The position numbers were made by a program, and so were the translations under genes. Source: Sva-25 sp037385685 (GTDB lineage: Bacteria > Pseudomonadota > Gammaproteobacteria > Chromatiales > Chromatiaceae). Taken from it: a DNA stretch of 48,225 nucleotides. The notes beneath the pieces were generated by a model that saw nothing but the letters and a program-made list of their open reading frames with translations, was not told the origin of the DNA and made no database searches. This document shows, in pieces, positions 25,417 through 33,296 of the stretch (position 1 is its first letter; each line of letters begins with the position of its first letter). The stretch spans positions 1 to 48,225 of the forward strand of contig JARRMW010000025.1 in NCBI GenBank assembly GCA_037385685.1, read 5' to 3'.

Positions 25417-26766
25417 ATGACCATAGACGTAACAGTCCCGGACATCGGCGATTTCTCCGATGTCGAAATTATCGAGGTGCTCGTTGCCGAGGGTGACGAG
25501 GTCGAGGAAGAGGCCTCGCTGATCACACTCGAGAGCGACAAGGCGACCATGGAAATCCCGTCGCCTGTCAACGGACGGGTCGTTTCGCTGAAGGTCGCTG
25601 TTGGCGATCGCGTCGGCGAGGGAGACATGATCCTGACGATGGAACCCGCTGATGCAGCCGCAACCACGGCCGACGCAACGGCCGAGATGGCAGAAGGCGA
25701 CCGCGCACTCGAGGAGCCCGAGCCTTCCATTGCACCTTCTCCTGTGACGGCTCCGGCTGCTGCACCATCGACTGACACCGAGGCTGCGCCACTGCCCGGT
25801 GAGAGTGAGCGCAAACCTGCGCCGATCGAGGCCGCGGCCCCGGAGCGCATCACGAGCGGAATCGCTCATGCATCTCCCTCGGTGCGCCGTTTCGCCCGTG
25901 AACTTGGTGTCGATATTACCACTGTCGAGGGATCCGGACCCAAGGGACGCGTCACCAAGACGGACGTGCAGGACCACATCAAGCGTTCCCTTGCCAGCGG
26001 CCAGGCTGCTGCGCAGGGGGCTAGCGGTTTCCAGTTGCCGGAAGCACCTCAGGTGGATTTCTCCAAATTCGGCGAGACTGAAATCGTTGAACTCGGCCGT
26101 ATCAAGAAGATCAGCGGAGCCCACCTGCATCGCGCCTGGCTCAACATTCCGCATGTGACCCAGTTCGACGAGGCGGATATCACGGAACTTGAGGAGTTTC
26201 GCAAGGAGTCGAAACAGCGCGCCGAGCACGCCGGCATCAAGCTGACATTCATGCCATTTCTCATGAAGGCCTGCGCCAATGCCCTGAAAGCGATGCCGGA
26301 GTTCAACAGCTCGCTGACACCTGACGGCGAGAGCCTCGTCATGAAGAAGTACGTGCATATCGGTGTGGCAGTCGATACGGATAACGGACTCATGGTCCCT
26401 GTCGTGCGTGATGTCGACAGGAAGAGCATCTTCCAGATTGCCGCAGAACTCATGGAAATTTCCGGCAATGCGCGTGTTGGCAAGCTCTCCCCGTCGGATA
26501 TGCAGGGTGGCTGCTTCTCGATCTCGAGCCTGGGCGGGATTGGCGGCACCCAGTTTACGCCGATCGTCAATTCGCCAGAGGTCGCGATTCTCGGCGTTTC
26601 ACGCTCGCAGATGAAACCGGTGTGGAATGGCGAGGAGTTCGAGCCGCGGCTGATCATGCCATTCTCGCTGTCCTATGATCATCGCGTGATCGATGGTGCC
26701 CAGGGAGTCCGCTTCACGAGCTATCTGGGTGGCCTGCTCAGCGACATCAGGACACTGTTGCTCTGA
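25417..26766 (+). CDS. aceF: Dihydrolipoamide acetyltransferase (pyruvate dehydrogenase E2)
   Basis: 449 residues. It has one lipoyl domain (residues 1-78, lipoyl-lysine Lys42 in LESDKATME), an Ala/Pro/Glu-rich linker, a peripheral subunit-binding domain (ASPSVRRFARELGVDI and GPKGRVTKTDV, around residues 150-190) and a catalytic acetyltransferase core with SYDHRVIDGAQG (catalytic His422). E. coli has three lipoyl domains, so this is a short E2 of the one-domain kind. GGAG lies 8 nt before the ATG; 16 bp separate it from aceE. Its N-terminal lipoyl domain is strikingly similar to that of the downstream LpdA. Confidence 0.97.
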   Translation: MTIDVTVPDIGDFSDVEIIEVLVAEGDEVEEEASLITLESDKATMEIPSPVNGRVVSLKVAVGDRVGEGDMILTMEPADAAATTADATAEMAEGDRALEEPEPSIAPSPVTAPAAAPSTDTEAAPLPGESERKPAPIEAAAPERITSGIAHASPSVRRFARELGVDITTVEGSGPKGRVTKTDVQDHIKRSLASGQAAAQGASGFQLPEAPQVDFSKFGETEIVELGRIKKISGAHLHRAWLNIPHVTQFDEADITELEEFRKESKQRAEHAGIKLTFMPFLMKACANALKAMPEFNSSLTPDGESLVMKKYVHIGVAVDTDNGLMVPVVRDVDRKSIFQIAAELMEISGNARVGKLSPSDMQGGCFSISSLGGIGGTQFTPIVNSPEVAILGVSRSQMKPVWNGEEFEPRLIMPFSLSYDHRVIDGAQGVRFTSYLGGLLSDIRTLLL

Positions 26767-26910
26767 TCCGCCGGGAAGCCCTGGTTTGAAAATCCCAAAG
26801 GTCAGCATTGAAGATCTCTCGGGCCGGTTACAGTAGGATAGAGCTATTGCAGCGATTTCGCCGCCGCATCCTTAAGTGAAACGGCGGCACACCAATTACG
26901 AGGAAGATCC

Positions 26911-28665
26911 ATGAGCAATACCGTTGAAGTCAAGGTCCCTGATATCGGTGACTTTGAAGAGGTGGAAATCATCGAGGTGCTGGTCTCCGAAGGCGATACC
27001 ATCAATGTCGAGGACTCGGTCATCACCCTCGAAAGCGACAAGGCGACCATGGAGATTCCTGCTCCGAATAGCGGCACCGTCTCGCGTATCGCTGTGTCAG
27101 TTGGTGATCGGGTATCCAGGGGCGACCTGATCCTGACCATGACTGCCGACTCGGCAGATGCCTCGGTCGATCATGTCCATGAGGAGACAGGAGGTTCCGA
27201 TCTCAAGCCGGAAAAAGTGGCAGCCTCTTCTGTCGCGCCCGGCGAGGCTGATATGCATGCCGAGGTGCTGGTGCTTGGCGCTGGACCGGGAGGTTACACG
27301 GCAGCCTTCCGCGCAGCCGATCTCGGCAAGAAGACAATTCTCGTTGAGCGTTACCCCGCGCTCGGTGGCGTCTGTCTCAATGTCGGTTGCATTCCCTCCA
27401 AGGCACTCCTGCACACAGCCGAGGTGATCAATGAAGCGGCTGAAATCGCTGCCATGGGGGTTGAGTTCGGCAAGCCGAAGATTGATGTCGACAAGATGCG
27501 TGCCGGCAAGGAGAAGGTGGTATCCAGACTCACCACCGGTCTCGCGGGCATGGCGAAGGCGCGCCAGGTCGTTGTGGTCCAGGGTATCGCGGGATTTACA
27601 GGCGATCATTCTGTGGCAGTCGAGACTGATGCCGGCACAACGACGATCTCTTTTGACAGCTGCATCATCGCCGTGGGATCGCAGGCCGTGAAAATCCCGG
27701 TTTTTCCGAATGAGGATCCGCGCCTGATCGACTCGACGGGAGCACTCGAGCTCGAGGATATTCCGAAGAAAATGCTCGTCATCGGTGGTGGCATCATTGG
27801 CCTCGAGATGGCGACCGTCTACGGCACGCTCGGCTCGAAGATCGACATTGTCGAGTTGCAGGACCAACTCATGCCCGGAGCCGACAAGGATCTCGTCCGG
27901 CCACTGCAGAAACATCTCGGCAAAACAGTCAACAGCATCATGCTCGAGACAAAGGTGACCGAGATCAAGCCTCAGAAAAATGGCCTCAAGGTCGGCTTTG
28001 AAGGCAAGCATGCACCCGACAAGGCGCAGCTTTACGATCGGGTCCTGGTTGCAGTCGGTCGCTCGCCCAATGGCCACAGGATCAATGCCGCGGCTGCAGG
28101 CGTGACTGTCAACGAGCAGGGGTTTATCCCGGTCGATCAGAAGATGCGCACCAACGTGCCGCATATTTATGCCATTGGCGATGTGGTCGGGCAACCGATG
28201 CTGGCGCACAAGGCAACCCATGAGGCCAAGGTCGCTGCCGAGGTAATTGCCGGTCTTCCAAGTCTGTTTGATCCGCTGTCGATTCCGTCTGTCGCCTACA
28301 CCGACCCGGAGGTCGCCTGGATGGGCGTCACCGAGAACCAGGCGAAAAAAGAGGGCATCGCGATCGAGAAAGCTGTCTTTCCCTGGGCAGCCAGCGGCCG
28401 TGCACTCGGGATTGGTCGCGAGGAGGGGATCACGAAACTCATCTTCGACGCCGGGACAAAGCGTCTCATCGGGGCGGGGATCGTCGGCCCCAACGCAGGC
28501 GATCTGATCGGCGAGACGATGCTCGCTCTCGAGATGGGCGCTGATGCCGAGGATATCGGGCTAACGATCCATCCTCATCCGACACTTGTCGAGACAATCG
28601 GCATGGCGGCGGAGGTTGCCGAGGGCAGCTGTACCGACCTGCCGCCGGCACGCAAGAGGAAATAA
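26911..28665 (+). CDS. lpdA: Dihydrolipoamide dehydrogenase with N-terminal lipoyl domain (E3)
   Basis: 584 residues, about 110 longer than a plain E3. Residues 1-78 are a lipoyl domain (Lys44 in LESDKATME), followed by an acidic linker and a flavoprotein disulfide reductase starting at residue about 117 (VLVLGAGPGGYTAAF). The redox pair is Cys155 and Cys160 (GGVCLNVGCIPSK); later come VIGGGIIGLEMATVYG for NAD binding, YAIGDVVGQPMLAHKA for FAD and the C-terminal dimer motif IHPHPTLVET. It reoxidises dihydrolipoamide in the pyruvate dehydrogenase complex. Lipoyl-bearing E3s of this type are known in Neisseria and several proteobacteria. It lies 144 bp after aceF, with GAGGAAG before the ATG. 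Confidence 0.97.
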   Translation: MSNTVEVKVPDIGDFEEVEIIEVLVSEGDTINVEDSVITLESDKATMEIPAPNSGTVSRIAVSVGDRVSRGDLILTMTADSADASVDHVHEETGGSDLKPEKVAASSVAPGEADMHAEVLVLGAGPGGYTAAFRAADLGKKTILVERYPALGGVCLNVGCIPSKALLHTAEVINEAAEIAAMGVEFGKPKIDVDKMRAGKEKVVSRLTTGLAGMAKARQVVVVQGIAGFTGDHSVAVETDAGTTTISFDSCIIAVGSQAVKIPVFPNEDPRLIDSTGALELEDIPKKMLVIGGGIIGLEMATVYGTLGSKIDIVELQDQLMPGADKDLVRPLQKHLGKTVNSIMLETKVTEIKPQKNGLKVGFEGKHAPDKAQLYDRVLVAVGRSPNGHRINAAAAGVTVNEQGFIPVDQKMRTNVPHIYAIGDVVGQPMLAHKATHEAKVAAEVIAGLPSLFDPLSIPSVAYTDPEVAWMGVTENQAKKEGIAIEKAVFPWAASGRALGIGREEGITKLIFDAGTKRLIGAGIVGPNAGDLIGETMLALEMGADAEDIGLTIHPHPTLVETIGMAAEVAEGSCTDLPPARKRK

Positions 28666-28675
28666 GCGCCGCTTC

Positions 28676-29449
28676 ATGCACTACCTTCACTACAGGGAGA
28701 GTGGGGAACACGCATCCGGGGGTTCTCCGTTGCTCTTTGTGCACGGGCTTTTCGGGTCGTCATCGAACTGGGGCCGTGTCGTGAGTCATTTCGCGTCGAA
28801 GCATCGCTGTATCCTCCCTGACCTGCGCAATCACGGTCGCTCTTTCCATGCGACTGATGTCGGATACGAGGCGCAGGCTGACGACCTCATCCGTCTCATG
28901 AATCATCTCGATATCAAAACGGCGAGCATCATCGGCCACAGCATGGGCGGGAAGGTGGCAATGGAACTCGCCCTGGAATATCCGCAGCGATGCGACAGGC
29001 TTGTCGTCGTTGACATTGCACCGGTCAGCTACCGGCACGGTTTCGGCGAGATCATCGACAGCCTGCGCTCGATTGATCTCGCGCTGCTTGGCTCGCGCCA
29101 GGAGGCGGACAACCTGCTCGGGAAACGCCTCGCTGATCCGGCATTGCGCGGCTTTCTGCTGCAAAACCTCGTGCGAGACAATGGGCGCTGGATCTGGCGG
29201 CTCAACCTGGAAGCACTCGCGGAGGGACAGCATGACATTGTCGGCTTTCCCTCGAAGCGACGCAGGCCTTACGCCGGCCAATCGCTGTTTGTCGCCGGCG
29301 AAAAATCGACCTACATCAACTATCAGGATCATGCGACTATCCAGCAACTCTTTCCGGGCGCCAGCATTGTCACCATTCCGGGAGCGGGCCATTGGGTCTA
29401 CGCGGAAAAGCCCGGTCCCTTCATCGAGCAACTTGAACGCTTTCTCTAG
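28676..29449 (+). CDS. Alpha/beta-hydrolase, YbfF-like esterase
   Basis: 257 residues from the ATG at 28676, 10 bp after lpdA; an in-frame ATG at 28586 lies inside lpdA and adds a basic non-homologous stretch. Motifs: LLFVHGLFGSSSNWG (oxyanion hole), DLRNHGRS, nucleophile elbow GHSMGGKVA (Ser89) and GAGHWVYAEKP (His239). These match the YbfF acyl-CoA esterase group. Co-transcription with the pyruvate dehydrogenase genes suggests a link to acyl-CoA turnover, but that is inference. Confidence 0.88.
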   Translation: MHYLHYRESGEHASGGSPLLFVHGLFGSSSNWGRVVSHFASKHRCILPDLRNHGRSFHATDVGYEAQADDLIRLMNHLDIKTASIIGHSMGGKVAMELALEYPQRCDRLVVVDIAPVSYRHGFGEIIDSLRSIDLALLGSRQEADNLLGKRLADPALRGFLLQNLVRDNGRWIWRLNLEALAEGQHDIVGFPSKRRRPYAGQSLFVAGEKSTYINYQDHATIQQLFPGASIVTIPGAGHWVYAEKPGPFIEQLERFL

Positions 29450-29523
29450 ACGAAAGCTGCACCGCACCCGGGCAATTACCGACCTGACCGCCTGAACAAA
29501 GCCGCTTGCGGGTACGGATGATC

Positions 29524-29554
29524 TTGCGCAGTACAACAGGGGATTCGTTATAAT
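29524..29554 (+). promoter_or_regulatory. Candidate promoter of argG
   Basis: A perfect TATAAT (29549-29554) lies 36 nt before the argG ATG, with a weak TTGCGC hexamer 19 nt upstream. No ARG-box-like operator is evident. Confidence 0.5.
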
Positions 29555-29590
29555 CGCCGACTGTATTTCAGCTATTCACAGGTCCCGAAC

Positions 29591-30808
29591 ATGTCCAATA
29601 GTGCCAACAAGGTCGTCCTCGCCTACTCGGGCGGACTTGATACTTCTGTCATTCTGAAATGGCTCGAGGATACCTATCAGTGCGAGATCGTCACCTTCAC
29701 CGCGGATATCGGGCAGGGCGAGGAGGTCGCGCCAGCACGCGCAAAGGCCGAGGCGATGGGCGTGAAGGAGATCTACATCGAGGACTTGCGCGAGGAGTTT
29801 GCGCGTGATTACGTCTTTCCGATGTTCCGGGCTAACGCCATCTACGAGGGCGAGTACCTGCTCGGTACCTCGATCGCGCGTCCGCTCATTGCGAAGCGCC
29901 TGGTCGAGATCGCAAGAGAGACCGGGGCGGATGCCATCTCTCACGGCGCCACCGGCAAGGGTAACGACCAGGTGCGTTTCGAACTCGGCGCCTACGCCCT
30001 CATGCCGGAAATCAAGGTGATCGCACCCTGGCGTGAGTGGGACCTGCTGTCACGTGAAAAACTCATGGCCTATGCAGAGGAACACGGGATTCCGGTCGAT
30101 TTCGCCAAGGCAGGCAAGAAATCCCCCTACTCGATGGACGCCAACCTGCTGCATATCTCGTACGAGGGAGGCATTCTCGAGGATCCCTGGGCCGAGCCGG
30201 AAGAGGAGATGTGGCGCTGGAGTGTCTCGCCGGAAGCGGCGCCGGATGAACCCTCCTATGTCACATTGACATACGAAAAGGGCGATATCGTCGCAATTGA
30301 TGGCGAGCGGATGAGTCCTGCAAGCGTCATGGAAAGCCTCAACAGGATTGGTGGGGCCAATGGTGTTGGACGCGACGATATCGTCGAGAACCGGTTCGTT
30401 GGCATGAAGTCACGCGGATGCTACGAGACACCCGCCGGCACCATCATGCTCAAGGCGCACAGGGCCATGGAGTCGCTGACACTCGATCGCGAGGCCTGTC
30501 ATCTCAAGGATGAACTCATGCCGCGCTACGCGACCCTGATCTACAACGGTTTCTGGTGGAGTCCCGAACGAGAGATGCTGCAGGCAGCGATCGACCAGAG
30601 CCAGGCAGTCGTCAACGGGGAAGTCCGGGTCAAGCTCTACAAGGGCAATGTCATCATCGCCGGACGCCGCTCCGAAACACACAGCCTCTTCGACGAGAGC
30701 ATTGCGACCTTCGAGGATGATGCCGGCGCCTACGACCAGAAGGATGCCGAGGGCTTCATCAAGCTCAACGCCCTGCGCCTGAAAATTGGCAACAGGACCC
30801 GCTCCTGA
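29591..30808 (+). CDS. argG: Argininosuccinate synthase
   Basis: 405 residues, the standard class I length. It joins citrulline and aspartate using ATP in arginine biosynthesis. Motifs: the N-type ATP pyrophosphatase P-loop LAYSGGLDTSVI, YEGEYLLGTSIARPLIAK, SHGATGKGNDQVRFE and YSMDANLLHISYEGG. It is a single-gene unit with its own -10 box and a terminator-like hairpin downstream. Confidence 0.98.
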   Translation: MSNSANKVVLAYSGGLDTSVILKWLEDTYQCEIVTFTADIGQGEEVAPARAKAEAMGVKEIYIEDLREEFARDYVFPMFRANAIYEGEYLLGTSIARPLIAKRLVEIARETGADAISHGATGKGNDQVRFELGAYALMPEIKVIAPWREWDLLSREKLMAYAEEHGIPVDFAKAGKKSPYSMDANLLHISYEGGILEDPWAEPEEEMWRWSVSPEAAPDEPSYVTLTYEKGDIVAIDGERMSPASVMESLNRIGGANGVGRDDIVENRFVGMKSRGCYETPAGTIMLKAHRAMESLTLDREACHLKDELMPRYATLIYNGFWWSPEREMLQAAIDQSQAVVNGEVRVKLYKGNVIIAGRRSETHSLFDESIATFEDDAGAYDQKDAEGFIKLNALRLKIGNRTRS

Positions 30809-30832
30809 TCCTCCTGATGCTTCTTTGACAAC

Positions 30833-30862
30833 AGCATCGGGCAAAAGCCCGGTGCTCGAGCT
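30833..30862 (+). terminator. Terminator-like hairpin after argG
   Basis: AGCATCGGGC, loop AAAA and GCCCGGTGCT form a 10-bp stem with one G-U pair, 25 nt after the argG stop. Only a weak T-tract follows, so termination is probable rather than certain. Confidence 0.6.
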
Positions 30863-30909
30863 TTCCTCTCCCGGGATTACGTTTTCATGTCGATCTTTTG
30901 CGACCACTC

Positions 30910-30952
30910 TTTACCGGGCGGGAATTTTTGACTATACCTGTCTGTAAGACAG
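30910..30952 (+). promoter_or_regulatory. Candidate promoter and inverted repeat upstream of the minor pilin cluster
   Basis: TTTACC (30910-30915), a 17-nt spacer and TATACC (30933-30938) form a moderate sigma70-type match. It is followed by CTGTCT-GTA-AGACAG (30938-30952), a 6-bp inverted repeat placed over the likely start of transcription. The rest of 30863-31076 holds nothing else I can support. Confidence 0.35.
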
Positions 30953-31076
30953 TCAGGTGAGGCATTGCGCATTCATTGCCCTTCATCCGGTTGTTGCAAC
31001 AGCGCGCATTGCGTGTCGGCAGGAGGCCAGAGCAATGTGTTGCCACGGATACCATAGAACATCCAGGAGGGATGAG

Positions 31077-31217
31077 ATGCTTCAGGGAATGAAATTCACC
31101 ATGTATGGTGCCACTCCACCGGATCCCTTTCCCGATTCCATTGATCTTGAGCAGTTCGCACGATCAGGCTGCCATGACACAGGACAGCTCAGTTTAAACA
31201 GCGACCGCGAAGCCTGA
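31077..31217 (+). CDS. Possible 46-residue protein upstream of pilV
   Basis: An ATG at 31077 has a very good AGGAGG ribosome binding site 6 nt upstream and opens a 46-codon frame, peptide beginning MLQGMKFTMYGATPPDPFPD. It has no signal peptide, prepilin motif or recognisable domain. The frame extends upstream to a GTG at 30957 without support. It could be a short leader peptide or small protein of the pilin operon, or chance. Confidence 0.35.
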   Translation: MLQGMKFTMYGATPPDPFPDSIDLEQFARSGCHDTGQLSLNSDREA

Positions 31218-31270
31218 AGCGGCTTCGGGAAGAGGCTGTCGTGATGTAGCGGCAGTCTCGGGGACTCCGG

Positions 31271-31789
31271 TTGAAAGTGCGCAACAACTGCCTGTTCAGG
31301 CTCCAGTCCGGCACCGGACTGGTCAGCATCATGATCGCCATGTTTGTCATCATGGTATCGGTGCTCGGCTATGTCGCCATGCAGGTCAAGAGTCTGCGAA
31401 CTGTGACTGCCAGCCACCTCCAGACTCAAGCCATCACGGTCGCATACAGTATCACTGATGCAATTCGAGCCAATCCTGCAGCTGCACTCGCAGGTGACTA
31501 TGACGGTGCGTTAACCCCGCCCTCAACGACTGTGAGATGCGAGGGGTTGTCTGCATCCTGCACAGCATCCCAAATTGCGGCCAATGACATGAAAGTATGG
31601 GGCCTGGTACTCAATCGGCTGCCGGGCGGTCATGCAAGCGTTGAGCGGATTCCTGTTGCTGAAAAGGGCACTCTTGTGAGAGTGAATGTTTGCTGGAACG
31701 AGGGACGCAAGGCATCCGCAGGCAGCTGTCCCCCTCCCGATGATGCCAGCAACGCAATCAGGCGCCATGCGCTCGAGGTGATGTTGTGA
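31271..31789 (+). CDS. pilV: Type IV pilus minor pilin PilV-like
   Basis: 172 residues with a TTG start at 31271 (GGGGA upstream); a GTG two codons later is possible. The N-terminal pilin helix is SGTGLVSIMIAMFVIMVSV then LGYVAMQVKSLR, which aligns with the PilV pattern G-x-S-L-I-E-V-L-V-A. Ser stands where the conserved Glu5 is expected. The C-terminal region carries cysteines (RCEGLSASCTA, VNVCWNEG, AGSCPPP). PilV primes pilus assembly with PilW, PilX and PilY1. Its stop overlaps the GTG of pilW by 4 bp. The identification rests on helix pattern, length and cluster position. Confidence 0.8.
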   Translation: MKVRNNCLFRLQSGTGLVSIMIAMFVIMVSVLGYVAMQVKSLRTVTASHLQTQAITVAYSITDAIRANPAAALAGDYDGALTPPSTTVRCEGLSASCTASQIAANDMKVWGLVLNRLPGGHASVERIPVAEKGTLVRVNVCWNEGRKASAGSCPPPDDASNAIRRHALEVML

Positions 31790-32739
31790 CGAATGGATTC
31801 AGGGGAGAGGCAGGACTCAGTCTGATCGAGCTGTTGATCTCGACGGTGATCGGCATGATCGTCATTGCTGCCGGCGGAAAACTCTATGTCGATGGCAGGT
31901 TCAACAGCCGCGTCCAGGATGATCTTTCGGGTATGCAGCAGAATGCACGCTTTGCACTCGATGTGCTTGCTCGTGATATCCGGCGTGCCGGCTATTTTGC
32001 CGGCAATATCAACAGGCGTTCGATTGGTGGAACCGGTGTACGCATGCCCGATGGCAGTTGTCCGACGACCAGCGGCAGATGGGGTGCGATGGCGTTTCGT
32101 CCGATATTCGGTATCAACGATACGAATGATGGTTATGCCTGCGTCCCGGGAAATGACTATCTGCGCGGGGACATACTGACGCTGCGCTATGCAGACAGCC
32201 GTCCGGTCAGCTCGACGCCCTCGGGTGGTGAACTCTTCATCAGAAGCTCCCTGACAGAGGGAGCCATCTTTCAGGGAGAGGACGAGGCCGATCCTGACAA
32301 TACCGTCCCGGGTTCGCCTGTTGTGCTGCGCAGGCTCGTTTCCCACGCCTACTACATCCGGTCTTCCGGTGTCATGACCTGTCCGGATGGGAGCAGGCCA
32401 CCTTCACTCTATCGCGAGCAGCTCGACAGAAACGGTTTGCCGGTCGCCGAAGAACTTGCTACCGGTATCGAGCAGCTGCAGATCATGTTCGGAATTGCTG
32501 TGGATTCGGATGGCAGCGCCATGCGCTTCATCGATGCGAATGCGATGACTGCCTCAGACTGGGAAAAGGTTCGGCAAGTCAGACTCTGGGTGCTCGCACG
32601 CCAGGAGTGCGGCTATGGCGGCTACCGTATTCAGCAAACGAGCTACAGCATGGGCAACATGACCTACCAGATTCCGGCTGCCGAAAGAGGGCTGCGCAGA
32701 ATGCTGTTCTTCAAAGCCGTCAGCGTCAGGAACGGATAG
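31786..32739 (+). CDS. pilW: Type IV pilus minor pilin PilW
   Basis: 317 residues, GTG start overlapping the pilV stop. The short leader MTNGFRGEAG precedes LSLIELLISTVIGMIVIAAG (Glu at +5), then NSRVQDDLSGMQQNARFAL and LARDIRRAGYFAGNI, which is the typical PilW N-terminal pattern, followed by a large beta-rich head with several cysteines. It is part of the minor pilin complex that initiates the pilus and carries PilY1. pilX follows after 6 bp. Confidence 0.92.
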   Translation: MTNGFRGEAGLSLIELLISTVIGMIVIAAGGKLYVDGRFNSRVQDDLSGMQQNARFALDVLARDIRRAGYFAGNINRRSIGGTGVRMPDGSCPTTSGRWGAMAFRPIFGINDTNDGYACVPGNDYLRGDILTLRYADSRPVSSTPSGGELFIRSSLTEGAIFQGEDEADPDNTVPGSPVVLRRLVSHAYYIRSSGVMTCPDGSRPPSLYREQLDRNGLPVAEELATGIEQLQIMFGIAVDSDGSAMRFIDANAMTASDWEKVRQVRLWVLARQECGYGGYRIQQTSYSMGNMTYQIPAAERGLRRMLFFKAVSVRNG

Positions 32740-32745
32740 GGGAAT

Positions 32746-33273
32746 ATGCAACAGACAGGAAAGGAAAGCGGCGCTGTACTGGTCTTTGCCCTGGTTTTCA
32801 TGCTGGCCACCGGCGTACTGGCACTTGCCGGCATCGAAAACGCCGTGCTCGAGTCGCGCATGGCTGCGGGTTCTTCGATTCAGGAGCAGGTCCTGAACAG
32901 GGCCGAACAGGGCTTGAAACTGGCAGAGCAGGCCATCGTGGCCGAGATCATGAATGGTCAGGCACTGGATATTGATGAAGCGGACATCTTCTATCCCGTG
33001 ACGGGGGCGGAGTCCATCGATCCGCTTGCGAGGGACTGGTCGGGTATTCCTTACAAGGGAAACGACAGCACCCGCAGCATTGCCTATGTGATCGAGTATG
33101 GCGGCCCCGTCAGCATCTCCTCCAGTGAAACGACGGGAAGCTCGGTGGTCATGGGGCCAGACGAGTCGGCTGATGCCGGGCTGGCGTACCTTTTCGTGAT
33201 CACGTCCAGGGCTGAACTCAATGGTTCCGTACGCCTTGTCCAGTCGGTGTATGCATCCGCGTCAGCACCATGA
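32746..33273 (+). CDS. pilX: Type IV pilus minor pilin PilX
   Basis: 175 residues. The N-terminal segment SGAVLVFALVFMLATGVLALAGIE matches the PilX N-terminal domain, which, as in GspK-like proteins, lacks Glu5. It is followed by AVLESRMAAGSSIQEQVLNR and a repeated AEQGLKLAEQAIV helix. The 3' end overlaps the upstream possible start of pilY1 by 4 bp. Confidence 0.9.
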   Translation: MQQTGKESGAVLVFALVFMLATGVLALAGIENAVLESRMAAGSSIQEQVLNRAEQGLKLAEQAIVAEIMNGQALDIDEADIFYPVTGAESIDPLARDWSGIPYKGNDSTRSIAYVIEYGGPVSISSSETTGSSVVMGPDESADAGLAYLFVITSRAELNGSVRLVQSVYASASAP

Positions 33274-33296
33274 AAGGGAAGACAGGAGGTATTGAA

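Noticed and set aside
30957..31076. GTG-started upstream extension of the 46-codon ORF
   Set aside because: The added 40 codons lie over the promoter region and lack a ribosome binding site, whereas the ATG at 31077 has a perfect one.
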